64,000 nucleotides of DNA from Rhytidiadelphus loreus (Eukaryota > Streptophyta > Bryopsida > Hypnales > Hylocomiaceae): the NCBI GenBank assembly GCA_947034895.1, contig OX344764.1, positions 13,144,001 to 13,208,000 on the forward strand, written 5' to 3'. The notes under the pieces are model-generated. The model was not told the origin of the DNA, did not search any database, and saw nothing but the letters and a program-made list of their open reading frames with translations. Positions 47,618-60,157 of this stretch are shown here, in pieces (the stretch's first letter is position 1; every line of letters starts with the position of its first letter). The position numbers and the translations under genes are program-made.

Positions 47618-50220
47618 AAAGTTGATTTTATGTATGTCTAATGTACTCCTAAAAATCAATACTATTATCATAAGATAATGATACATAAATTAGTCCATAT
47701 CTTCAAATTTAGGGATAAAATTCTATATATTTCAAATCAAAAAATTTGATTACATATATACCTATTTAAATATAAGTCCTTATTTTGCAAAATATTTGAA
47801 TTCCTAATAGATCAATGAATCTTTATGTTTAATGTTGTGGATTGTAACAGTACGTAAAGAGTACATTTCAAAGTCCTTTACAAATACAATTTTGTAAAGA
47901 TTTCTTTTTTATTTTATAGATCATAAAGCATATAACATTAATACGTGTCCTTTTCAATGCTCTACAACTTGTATATTTTTAAATTTACAAGACTTTCAAA
48001 AATTCCCACTGAAATAAGGACTGTGACAGTCCATATTGGTCCAGCGTAGTGTGCATTTACCCTTGAGACATGACTTAGGGATCATTCTAAGGGCCCCTTG
48101 AACTATTTTAGCCAAGATTTGTTATATAAGAGGTAGGTTTAGGCATTTTGGGCAATATTCATAAGTATTTAGAACTTCTACTACTTTTGGATTTCTAACC
48201 TATATACATGAGGAATTTGGAGTTATTATAGATATTCTACTCTATTTTGGACAAATAATATATTAATATATAACGTGCGTATTTTGGTTCAATTCTTTGG
48301 GGAAGATTTTGGCATATAAAATACAACTTAAACTTGTTAAAAAACAAAACAAAACAACTATGAGTTTCAAGTAACAAATTAAAAGCTCACAGGATACTCC
48401 TTCAATTACAAAAATATGTTAACTAATCAATGATTTTTATGTAAAAGTCATGTGGAATATTCCTTTAATTACAAGCTCCAAGCCGTAATTTGGTCAAAAA
48501 TTTGATGTAGACTATTTTGAATCTCACACCCTCTTTTGTAGTGCATTTGCTCTACTTAACAAACATCTTTTATATCTTTTTTATTTTCTACTACCTTTAT
48601 CTTAAGGTTAGCTACAATGTAGATAAGCTTTTATAATTTTATATTTGAACATCATTACATTTTGTGGTTTAGGGGTTTTTAGTATTGTGGAGCATCCAAA
48701 AAATTATGATGTTCACTTGAATTTTTTGTAGGCTATTCTCACACTAGATGAACATGTGCCCACTAAAGGGCATTAAAAAAAAAAAAAATCTTTGTCCTCA
48801 ATATGCATGCAAATAGGGGTCCTTTGTGCATAGTGCTCCAAACATTCATGATGGTTTCAACTTTTAGTTTTTGATGAAATGTAATCACTATCAAAGCTTT
48901 ACAAATGGCCAATTTTTAGTTTTTTTTATTCATGATTTTCTAATTATTATTAATTTATACTTAATTTTATCTACTTCTTGTGACAAACTGTCATTTTTTT
49001 TCAAATAGTACTGTTTCAGTATTATTAAGTGTTCAAAAGTACTATTGGCCATTGATTTTTCAGGATCAACAGTTGAGATTGCTCCGTTTCGTAGTATTGT
49101 AGTACTCATAGTACTGAGTGCAAAAAACCGCAGTTTTGGCAGAATACTACCAAAATCGTTTGGTCTTTCTTGCAATCACTCCAAACTGCATTTAAACGTC
49201 TAGACATTTTTTGAGACATCATGGAAAACATCAAAAATACATGTTGATGTCTTCTATGATGTTGGTATCAACGCTAATATATAAGTAGATGTTGTAGGTA
49301 GTTGTCTTTGCAAACGTAGACACTGATCAAAAAGCATCAGTACGTGTAGACATTTGTAGTTCTTATATATAGTGTTAAGGCATTGCATACAATTGTTTAG
49401 GCCAATGCTCTAAATGATACCAAGCGATGTGTCATGCGAGGAATACATCTTGACAAAGGCCTAGAGATGAAAGGGGTGTGGAGCTTTTTGTCTATAGTCA
49501 AGGCACTTGCAACCACAAAGAGTTGTTTGTTATCCGTGACCCTAAATAAGATTCTTACCTTTTGTAGAGTGGTTGAAATTCGTGAGAAAGGAAACTAAAT
49601 ATTTTGGAAAGTTGTGTGCCAAGTGGAGGTTAGGAGTAATGGAAGGCACTACATTCTACCTAGTCCAGCCTAAACATGATTCAATTGCAAAATAACAAGG
49701 ACTTTGATGGACTAAAACCAATGCAATAAGTTGAGGACCCAATGTAGCATCCCATAGATGAAAGAAGAGCCTACTTTGTCATTGTAGGCGACAATGTAAT
49801 TCCTGAAGTTGAAGCTTAACATTGCACACACATATGTGTGATAGCTTGCAAATGTCATGTAGAACATTTGAAGGATAGGGTGGCTTGTCTACCTCTATGT
49901 CTCCTACAAGGAACTTTTGTCTTGAAAACATTCATCGGGTGACAAAAATAGTGATTGTTGATGCTGGGTGTAATGTGTGTGACATCATCTGAACAAGGAG
50001 GGTTGTTCATATGAAAATGTGACTATCATTTTTTGAATTGACCGAGGTGGATTTAATGCAAGACCTTGTCATTAGTAGTCAAAATGCAATGAATGGCATC
50101 ATTTGTTAGCACAAAATGCATAGTTTAACTTGTTTGGATTTGTTATCCACATCCATGTCAATGTTTTTAGGCGCATCTATGTCCATTGTCATACATCAAA
50201 GAGGAAATTGGGTTTACAAA

Positions 50221-51400
50221 ATCCAAACAAGATACATACAATGAGTATGGTCGTTTCTAGTATTTGTCAACTTGCATGGCATGCATAAAAGTACTCTTTC
50301 ATAAACATTTATATCACCAAAGAATGGGCAAAAGGTCATGTCATAGTCATGTGAACATTGCTAAACATGCCTTTCTTTATTTGTTGAAGATTAGGCCGTT
50401 TGCTCAGACATAATCACATAGTGAATTGCATGTTGGATAATATGTGCTATCAAGTCATAATTATAGGAAGGTGAAGATGATGATGCCAAAAGTAATGTCT
50501 TTAGAAATGTCTTAACATCTTCATAAACAACTTAATGCCTTTAGAAACATTTGTACATCCCATTTGATGTCCACAAGAAAATCTAACAAATATGAAATGG
50601 ATGGACCTTGTGTGCTGATGTGGCATGCCACGTCAGCATTTTCATATCCACATCACTGAATTTCTATGTCAAATGCCATGTTAACATTTTTCATATCTAC
50701 GTCACTGAATTTCCATGTTATATACCACGTCAAATGCCACGTCATCTTTTTTTTCCACCTCGGGCAGTTATTTTCTCCTAAAATCACAGTAATTTCTACT
50801 AATTTATCCATAGTTAAAATGGACTAGGGATGTTGACGTGGCAATGATTGTTTTCTCAGACAATCTTTCAAACATCATTATGTTTGCAGCCATGTCTTTA
50901 ATAACATAGTTGTTTTTGCTAGCACCTATATGTTGTGACCATAATTTTCCTCTATTTTCTACAACATCCACATAAATCTACACTTTCGTTGCATTTGTCT
51001 AGTAAACATCTCAATGTTCTTTTGGATATAGCATGTCCACCTTGGACACACTACGTTTTTTATTAGACATCCAAAAAAACATGGGTTTCTTATAGTGTTG
51101 GTAGCTTGTATTTTTGGTTGATGCTTAGCCCTAGAAGGATGGATTCATGACCACTAATTTGAGCACTAATTTCAAGCCTTACCTTCCATCACTCTTTTTG
51201 TTGCCTGTTCTTCTAGGGCACCTAGATTGAATTGATTGTTGTTGGTTTCATGGTGTATACTCTATATGTATATGTTGAAGAAGGAAAGAAAAATTTGTGA
51301 AGAAAAGCAAAGGTGAGAAAAAATTAGACACTTAAATTGTATATGTAAGAGCGAGAGTCCCACTTAAAAAACTACATGAATGAATTTACAAAAAATTATC
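50221..51400. repeat. Spacer with a ~60-bp tandem repeat near 50617-50750
   Basis: Two to three diverged copies of a unit containing TGCCACGTCA, TTTTTCATATC and CACATCACTGAATTTC-like blocks. The rest is unassigned. The first 11 bp (ATCCAAACAAG) repeat 44748-44758. Confidence 0.55.
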
Positions 51401-51600
51401 CACTACAAGAGAAAAGGGTGTTTTTAAGTATAGTCCTAGTAGTATAGTCCTATAATTTATGACCTTTTAGGAGATTTTTAGTAAAAATTTACTAGAAATA
51501 CATGTGTTTTTAGTAAATGTTACTAAAATTCTTCTTAAAAGTTGTAAATGATAGAACTATACTACTAGGACTATACTTTAAATACTCCTTTCTCTTGTAG
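51401..51600. mobile_element. CACTACAAGAG hairpin MITE, 200 bp
   Basis: Starts CACTACAAGAGAAAAGGGTG and ends ACTCCTTTCTCTTGTAG; the two halves are complementary throughout. The right terminal bases are degenerate (GTAGGA instead of GTAGTG), so the target duplication is not clear. Confidence 0.85.
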
Positions 51601-52443
51601 GAATAAGGTATTTGAAAACATGCACTTCATAGCTTTTTAATGCAAAAATACAGTCATTTCATATACATTAATTAAGGTAAATAGCCCCACATCAAATACC
51701 TTCTTAACTCAAGTGAATACCTTAAATTATAAGGAGTAATCTCCTCAAGCATTGATTTCAAGCCTTATTATCTATCACTCTATTTGTTGTCATTTTGCAA
51801 CTAGAAATAAATCCAATATTTTATATTTATTTTTTAGAGATGAAGTCATGTGTCTACTATGAATCATAGATTTTTCAGATTTTTTGGGAAAAATTTGAGA
51901 TTTTTGTGAGATTTTTGTGAAATTGAAAAAAATTAATATCAAATACAAAATATATTCAAAAAATCTGAAACATTATTATAAATGTACATTATAGTGCACA
52001 ACATCATGGTATATACCAAAGTTACCATAACATTCTAAAATTAGAAAATTAACAAACCATGGTTATAGGCCTAAAGTTCATATTACTATAAAATATTGAA
52101 ATATAAAAATTATTCAAAATTTATAATTATAGTAGAAACTGCACTTGATGGACTTCATTTCATTAGTTGGACTCGATTTCAAAAAATATCATTTTTATGG
52201 CTAAAATTTATATCTAGTGTAAATAATACTTAAAAATGGTCAAAATTCACTATAAAGGTGATTTGTGGATTAAGCATCTTCTTCATTAGAAAAGTCAATA
52301 GTATTACAATGAGGAAATCTGCAATACTATTTTTTGATAATGTACTCAAGCAACTTCTAAAAGAAATTGGATGAAAAAACATTTTTTTTCCATTATACAT
52401 TCCTAGAGTCTTAGGTGAAGTTGTCCAATGGACATTTTTCATC
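51601..52443. other. Unassigned spacer
   Basis: AT-rich. The boundary of duplication unit B lies at its right edge. Confidence 0.5.
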
Positions 52444-53560
52444 CTCAATTTATGAGTTCAATAGTATCAAGATCTAGATTACAAGCTACACTTGATCAAT
52501 TCCTAAAGATAAAAGGAAGTTTCTTTATACTATGACTTTCAAAACTCACTTTGTGTTTTGAATTTGATCAATTGGAGGTAGACCAAGCAAGATGATGAGA
52601 AGAATGGAGGGGTCTATTGTAATTAATTAGTGACTAGTGGAAAGGTAGGTAATACAAGAGACTATACAAATTAGTTGTAGAAAGTTTACTTGACATTACT
52701 GTATTGTATGTTGTGCAAGTTGTAGAGTAAGTCTATTCTCAAGTATGAAAGAGAAGAAATCGCATCTCTCAAGGCAAAATGTTAAGGCTTGCTTAGAATT
52801 TGCAAGCACTACAAGAGAAATGTGTGTTTAAAGTGTGTTTTTAAGTATAGTCCTAGAGATAAGATATTAAGTAATGACCTTTATGTAGATTATACTTAAA
52901 TGACCTCTATGTAGACTATACTTAAAAACACACTTTAAACACACATTTCTCTTGTATTGGAGGAAGTATCACTATCGGATTGTTGATGATTAGAGTTACA
53001 TGAAATTCTTAGCTGAGTCTTAAATTAATAGATTTTCTTCAAAGGAAAGAATTTTGTCTTGGACTCATGATATAGAGGGACTTTCAGAGTGAATAATTAT
53101 TCCAATAATCAATTAAGTATGGTGGTGGTTCGGTGATGGTAAGAGGATCTATGTTTGTACATGAATGTTGTATGATACACAAAATTGAAGGTCACCTCAA
53201 TTAGCATGGTTAAGAGAAACTTTCAAAGAATACTTCTATGATACAATTCATAAGTTTAACTTAGATGTGTTAGAAGTCATCATTCAACAAGACAATGCAC
53301 CTATACACATCTGTCATAGAATGAATTTTCTATCTAGTTTTGTGTCTCTTATCTTGGCCCCCTCAATGAACATTTATGTGTGATTTTGAAAAAGACATTA
53401 AATTAGAATGATACACAAACAAAAAAGATTAATAGGACTGTAGTTTTTTGAGAAAAAACAATTCACATCTATCATTGTTGATGATTGTAAAAGTCTTGCA
53501 GAAAACATGCCCAAACAAGTAACAATTGTACTAGAAGCCAAAGAAAAATAGATAGGTTAT
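52444..53560 (+). pseudogene. Tc1/mariner-like transposase remnant B
   Basis: Same order of fragments as remnant A: a catalytic-block remnant near 52980-53030, QQDNAPIHI near 53295 (QDNxPxHT type), an eroded LxxNL-type block near 53370, and a C-terminal MPKQVTIVLEAKEK near 53510. Frameshifts and stops make it dead. A hairpin MITE (52807-52959) interrupts it, while remnant A is uninterrupted at the same point. Confidence 0.8.
52807..52959. mobile_element. CACTACAAGAG hairpin MITE inside Tc1 remnant B
   Basis: A 153-bp hairpin from CACTACAAGAGAAATGTGTG to CACATTTCTCTTGTATTG. The flanks AAG (left) and GAG (right) match the uninterrupted GAGAAAGTATC of remnant A near 19282, giving a slightly mutated 3-bp duplication. 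It inserted after the segmental duplication. Confidence 0.85.
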
Positions 53561-53975
53561 TGAGTAATTATCATGTTGGGTCTTCAAAATTGTCCCAATG
53601 CATCAAGAAGTTTCAATTATTTTTCCCTTCTCATTGAATGCTAAAATTTTGCTCAAATCTCAATAAATATATTAATAGTACATTATACGGACTACTTCAA
53701 TAAATTTATTGCTTCCCATTTTACAATTTTATTTTACCTACATTGTATTTTGAATGTATTCTAACATTTACAATCACTAAAACAATTTTTAAGGACCTTG
53801 TTGTTTAGGAGAATCATGGTTGCAGTTGTAGTTGCCCTCTTCGCAAGAGCATAGAGCACATACTGCTCTATGCATTAAAGTGTAGGCCTACCCATTTCCA
53901 TAGCCAATCACAACTACTACAAAGTTGTTGCTAACCTTCAAAAGACAACTTCTTACTAGAAGAGGCCATGCATAG

Positions 53976-56900
53976 CTATCGAGCTCTAACTTCACATATC
54001 TCCACAACAAAAGTATCACTTCCATTACTTTGTCTACGGCCATGAGATTTTCCATGAGGCCTATTCAAGAAGGACCTATTGATCCCTTCCTCCAAGTTGA
54101 TTCCTTCCTCCAAGTTGCTCCCTTCCTCCGAAACACTTTGAAGCCCACTTTTTGAACTTTGCAACCAAGAGCTACTCCCTTCCTCCAAGACATTCTTTAG
54201 CCCACTTTTTGAACTTTGTGACCAAGTGTTGCTCAACCTTCCTTCCCCTAGCACATGCACTTCGGACTCTGTGTCCCCTTGCAATATAGATACAATACGG
54301 GCCATACTGGGCCGCCTTTCTACATCATTGGAAATGCACAAAAGACATACATTGATTACTCGTTGCACATCTCGCACCTCTTCTTCACTCATATGGAGAG
54401 TTGGATCCACTAGGTCCAATAACCTATCATCCTTGTGTAGTTGCCATGCCTGTGTCATACATGAAATCATAACCCTTCTTAATTTAAGAAAAATCAAAGT
54501 CTTCTATATTCATTGCACTATTACTAATGGTGTAAATGTTTAATGGACTAGGTAATGTGAAAGATGAGCCACATTAGTGCTGATAGATGTTATTTTTTAT
54601 GATGGGACTCTACTTTTACAATACCAAACATAGCCTCAATGTTAGATGGTTGAATCTTGCCTCGGATCTTGACATCTTGGTCAACCCCATTCAATCCAAA
54701 GTTTAGAAAGCAATGCATCATAATGCTAAAGCAACCCCACATTATAGAAAAGAACATGACTTTCTTCAACAAATGTGAAAACATGATATTGTCATTTGTC
54801 TTGAAATGACCTCCATTGAGATTATGGAACGAGACTGCAATGGGTGAAGATGGTAAGAGGAAGATTGACGTACCCATTGCGAAAGATAAACTTGCTCCAA
54901 TGGCATAGTGTCATCAATGTTGTGACGCCCACTTATAATCTCCAAACATAATACCCCAAAACTATACACGTCTACTTTGTCGCTTAGTTGGCCAAGGGAA
55001 GCATACTCTGGTGCCAAGTACCCTCTGTAACCATTGTCATTCACATGCAGAGTGACCGTATTAGTGATACAAGCATCCAAAGTGGATTAGAACTCATCCA
55101 ATTGATTGATGATAGAGGAAGCCACTACCAGTGCCTGCATTGGAGGGCTGGGAAAAGATTGGACTTACTTGGTTCCAGCAACATGCACAGTCATGATGTG
55201 ACTTTGTTCATCTGGGAATAAAAGAGCCAAGCCAAAATCCGCAATCTTGGACTCCAGATTAGAGTCTAATAAGATGTTGCTAGCCTTGATGTCCCGGTGG
55301 ATGACTCGAGGATGGGCCAGTGAATGCAGATAATGCAAACCACGGGCAATGCCCAAGCAAATCTTCAGCCGCACAGGCCAGCTCGCTAGCTGACCGCTCA
55401 TCTCCTGCTTTTTGGATCCTGTTGAGAAAAGGGGAATCATTACAAACTGATAGCTTTACGTGTGAAACCTCACTCTCCTACTTCCTGCAAGTGGGATGAT
55501 GAAGTAGATATATGCCTGGTTACATCAATGGCGGGAGCAGAGGAAGAAGCCGCGTGAGCTACGCGTCAAATAACAGAGCTGTGTTGAACAAACATACCGA
55601 GTACAATTTGATCGACATCGAAATTATCCACGTACTCGTACACCAACAGCTTCTGAGATTCACGACGACAACATCCTTTGAGGTTCACCAGATTTCTGTG
55701 CTTCATGCCCGTGATCAAAACCACTTCATTCAAGAAGTCATCGTGGCCTTGGGCTGTTTTGACGAACAGCTGCTTCACGGCCACCACATGTCCACTTGGC
55801 AGCACACCCTGCAGATCAAATTTTATTCCAAAATCAGCACTCAAAATAATGAGCATGTGAGTTGTAATTGACTACATCAGGGAGAAATGGTACTTTCTGC
55901 TCATGTGGACGGTTGATATTCGAATAAATGAGGTATTGGTGCACCTTGTATACTGCTCCATAGGCGCCCTCCCCCAACTTCATGTCTGGATGGAAGTCTC
56001 GTGTGGCACTCCGCAGCTCATTGTAGGAGAATATAGTGGGCTTCACGTTAAACTCCTCAAATTCTGAATCGCGGTCAAGGGAATGAATGTTAGCAAAGAG
56101 ATCGTTCGAATCTAGCGACTATGAAGAGGTGCTATTGTATGCATGCCCAAGGATACAGAAGCACTCACTTTGTTCGAATTGAAGTTGCAGATACCGTTTG
56201 TATCTTCGGTTTTTGATAAGTATAGCCCCCACAACAATCAGCAATATCGACCCCACCGCAGCAACACTGGAAGTGGCCGCAATGATGATAATCTTGCTGT
56301 TGTCCGCTTTTGCTGCAAACGAAAGAAGACAATAAAATTTCTGTCCGTGAACAATTAGAAAATAAATTAGGATGGAAAGATCTCGACAAAATAATTATGT
56401 ATTGCACTTGCACATCCAAATTGGAGAAGGGCTCTCATGTGATCGATCGTCAATCTGCGTTATACTCCAGTCATGGTACTTACGTGGTGTGACAAAGCAG
56501 ACTTGTGAACAGTAGCATCTTTGGGTATCATCATTGGAGTCAGAGTGATCACAATATGGATTCCCCTGTAGTCTGCAGAATTAGATCAGTTAATTAGCGA
56601 CCATTATCAAACAAATGAGCTGCCAAAACAAACCGGTGACAGCATCTCGCTGGGTTCAGATATTTCATTGCGACAAACTAATGGCCACAGATTTGTACTT
56701 ACAGGAAGACAGTGGTGATGTTAGCGATGATGTAATTGTTCGAATTTACATGCTCGATGCTATTGTTTTGCAAACTCATAATCCCCAACTTCTCAGATGA
56801 GTTGGCAGCAGAGTTTTTATCTTGAAGTAACCCCAATTGGAACATTTTCACAATGTCAAGGGTTCCTGTGAGAGTGTTGTTGTCTAGGTACCTGGCAAAT

Positions 56901-59900
56901 ACTCTTGAGGTCAGGCTTTGCAAGCAGAGACTCAGCTCCTGTCCTCAAATGATAGCCCTCAACTGTCTAATGTCTTGAAAATAGAATTCTGTAGAACTAG
57001 TGCAGATTGATGTGTCTCTCAGCTGTTGTAAGAATTGATGCTAAGGTCCAATGAAAGCATAGTTTGGGTAAGTGGAACAGGGCGTGCAGCTTACAGTGTC
57101 TCCACAGAGCCAAGGCTTGAGGCATTCCACGATGGCAGAAAACCAGTAAGTTGATTGTTAGACAAGTTCACAAAAGTCAGTGCAGTGCTTGCAGTCAGAT
57201 TAAATATATCCACCAAGTTCGCGGTCCCCGTGAATCTATTCCGGCCCAAATCCCTGTACCATATCCATACATGCAGATGATGTTAATATGTTGCGTATGA
57301 AAATTCTGTTGAGACAACATAAGTTCCAAATCATTCCTTTTCTGACGAATTTAATACAGTCAGGAAGACTGAGTACAGGATCAACCATCTTAGCGTGCAA
57401 AGCTTTAGTGAGACTTACACATAACGCAGTGTGGAAAACCCTGTGAGATCTGGCAACGTCCCCTCAAACTGATTCCCAGAGACATCCCTGCATATCCATT
57501 AAGAAACTTAGTACAAAGTTTGATACTCATGGTCACCGACAGCAGATATTTGCATGACTGTTCTTGAAACTGGACATCGAAAGTCAGCGAACTAGATGGG
57601 GTGGAGCTTACAAATGCGTCAGACGGTGCATCGGAGAGAGGTTCGGCAAAGTGCCATTGAAAGAGTTGTCAGATATGTCCCTGAATAGTAGAAACAAGCT
57701 GACATGTCATCAACATTCAATGAAACGCAGATCGACGAAGCTCACATGATGCAAGAATAACTGGGCGTTTCGTGCAACTTCAAATTTTCAAAACAAGAAA
57801 AAACGTAGAGATCAAACTAAGGGCCTTACAGTATTGTTAATTCCGTTTTATTTGTAAACGCATCCGTTTGGATTGGTCCATACAAACGATTACCACCAAT
57901 GCTGAGTTCTTGGAGGTAACTCATGGTGTAGAACTGTTTAAATGGATAAGGTCCTGTGAACTGATTGCCACTGAAGTCTCTGTTGAATGGGCAGAATTCT
58001 TTGAGTGTTAGTGGAATGCATAGCTTTTCGCATTACAAGCTCAATTTGATAAATTCACCTAGTAAAGTTTTCTCTTCTTTACAGTGTTATGTTTGCTCAG
58101 CGACTGACTGAGCCTGCGGAGCGTGGATCGATTTAGTTGGATAATATAGTTCGATCTTGCGACAAGAACTTCAGCTTAAATTGTTTAGGCTCTTCAAGGA
58201 TGAGGCATATCACTCACAATTGCAGAAGACTCCATAGATATGGCAGCTGTGGAATCGTGCCGTTAAAAGCATTGTCGTGGACATCCCTATAAAAATTCAG
58301 GCACATTTTGGTTCATCAGTATATTCAGTACAGCTGATGGTGTACTGAGGGGATTAATTCCCTCAGTGTTATCCTTGGTTCGACAAGTTTGCATAAGAAT
58401 GATCAATATTGCAGGATGTTTTAGATGTAGAACTTTCAAAGCTACTTGCACATTCTCTTATACTGATGTTGACAGTAATCTAGGGATAGTATTTAGTAAC
58501 ACTTACAAAACATTTAACCAAGAATATTGGAGATATTCAGGGAGAGGACCAGTGAGGTCCGGATTTCCTGTCAATTCCCTGCACATGTCAGTTGACATAA
58601 GTGCACAAATCAGCAATTGGAAGATAATTTTTATAGGAGAAATTAATCCCTAGTAAGACGAAAAGATCCGAAAAGATCCGACAAGGTTCGGTGACGTCAA
58701 TTTCGTTGTATTGGCGGATATTCACGACAGTGCCTCTTTCAAGGTGGCCTCTTGAAACGAAACTCTATAGCAGTCATAGTTTGAAGCCTCAATTTCGTTA
58801 AATAAGCGGAATTCCACGACTTTGGCACTTTTCAGGGAGTGCTGCCTGAAAAGCAAATCTATACCGTTCCTAATTTTCTGTAGATGGAAATCACAATTTT
58901 TGGCTTCCAGAATCGCACCAATTTAACGAAATTGACAATTTTGAGAGCTTTCTGCAGTTGAATGTCACAATTTTGGCGCTTTCAATTTTGGCGCCAAAAT
59001 TTGGCCAATGGTCAAACTTACAATGAATTTCCATCTTAGAAAGATCTCTCATAATTTTCACTTGAAAAGTCTATGAATTTGGTCGTTGCAAGAACCAAAG
59101 ATGTTTTTGAGACCAGGGCCCTTTCAAATAATCCTGCCCCAGGTGAGGGTGAAATTTGAGGATAAGTACGTCTCTCCCCCTCCCCCCAAGTGTTTAACTT
59201 GACATATCAAACCCCAAACCTGAAATTGAGTTTGCTGAACTTGGAAAAGAAAACCTAATTATGTGGTAGATAAGTGAACTTACAAGTTTAAGAGAAGTGT
59301 GAGGTTTCCAATGTCCGGTGGCAAAACGCCCACAATCGATGCATTAGATAAAGACCTGTCCATTGACAATCCATTATGAACACAATAATATCACTGTTAG
59401 TCATTTGGAGTACCTTGACAACTATTCGGAGTGTTTTTCGAGAATTGACTGAAGACTTTGCAGAGAAATTCCATTCTAAAAAGACTGAACAACACCAGGC
59501 CACTAAGTTGAGGATGTTCGATGTTATGAGGTTCTGTACTTAATTACTGGTCCTTACTGTTGTCTTGAGAGGATGATCTTTGAGATAGAATAGAAGTTAG
59601 AATGCTTACAAGCCACTTACGAAAACGTCTTGCACTGTGCAATTGTCATTTTCGCACTGAAACGAGCACTGCACTCCTTGCCAACTGGGCGAAATCGTCG
59701 CGTTCGAATTTAGATCCAAATAGTCGCAAAATTTGATTTCCTTGGCATTCCAGCCAGCCAGATTCGAGGTATTCTGCCATGCTTCCCAGACTGTGAGAAG
59801 CGCTGCCTCTACAATTTTCAGAGGAGAAGAAATTTCAGCAGTGAAGGTCTACAGATGAACAACCAACTTGCTGAATCGAACTTTGGGAACGATGCAGAAG

Positions 59901-60157
59901 ATAATCAGCACTGGAAACAGCCGAAAACTCGGCAACGTAAGTATCACTGGTATGGCCATCCTATCCAAAGAACAAACCCGGCCACTTCAAAAGAATCATT
60001 TCCAATTTTCGAGTTCTTGAGACGTACGTTCACCAGGATAATAAATGTATGTGTAATTACTATTTTGCCCTTCAACAAAGCTGCTATTGTCGAGGAATAG
60101 CAGAACGACACAAAGACCCTCAAACAAAAATCGACGCTTCACATCCCGCACACCCAT
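53976..60157 (-). CDS. LRR receptor-like Ser/Thr protein kinase 2 (LRR-VIII-like)
   Basis: Paralog of the gene at 21382-28540 with the same exon plan. Exons traced are 60157-60034, 59808-59610, 59355-59284, LRR exons between about 58600 and 56480, 56312-56169 (membrane), 56111-55945, 55808-55598, 55418-55169, 55024-54874 and 54449-53976. A signal peptide, LRR N-cap, LRRs, a membrane segment and an RD kinase with [27 protein letters not shown] and YLAPEYA are all present, so an active membrane kinase is predicted. The N-cap exon differs strongly from copy 1 ([11 protein letters not shown] versus [28 protein letters not shown] versus a longer [17 protein letters not shown] form). LRR 1 reads [10 protein letters not shown] instead of [10 protein letters not shown]. 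The kinase half is nearly identical. The tail has an extra NLEEGI repeat. No broken frame was found in the exons I followed. Confidence 0.88.
58692..58938. mobile_element. Intronic TIR element, GTCAATTTCGTT family (longer copy)
   Basis: Left end GTCAATTTCGTTGTATTGGC; the right end ACCAATTTAACGAAATTGAC is its approximate complement. The copy in unit A (27031-27182) has lost or exchanged the right half. Confidence 0.65.

Larger units (their letters stand above)
44667..50220. repeat. 5.55-kb palindrome, 2748-bp arms, 58-bp spacer
   Basis: The left arm (44667-47414) and right arm (47473-50220) are inverted copies about the centre at 47443.5. In every stretch I compared (outer ends, 45712-45957, the 14-bp T run near 46099, 46801-46860, the apex) I found no mismatch. 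The spacer is AT-rich and itself partly self-complementary. The left boundary falls inside a coding exon of the methyltransferase-like gene, and the right arm carries an inverted copy of the first 50 bp of that exon. No target-site duplication flanks it. The arms hold unassigned spacer, repeat segments and mirrored 81-codon frames that are not credible genes. Confidence 0.95.

Noticed and set aside
45712..49175. Two identical 81-codon frames in opposite orientation
   Set aside because: Identity is a by-product of the palindrome. The frame is AT-rich, overlaps a dispersed repeat and has no recognisable domain.
44667..50220. Palindrome as a simple long-TIR transposon
   Set aside because: The left edge is inside a coding exon, no target-site duplication is seen, and recognised element ends (45703, 47270) lie well inside the arms.
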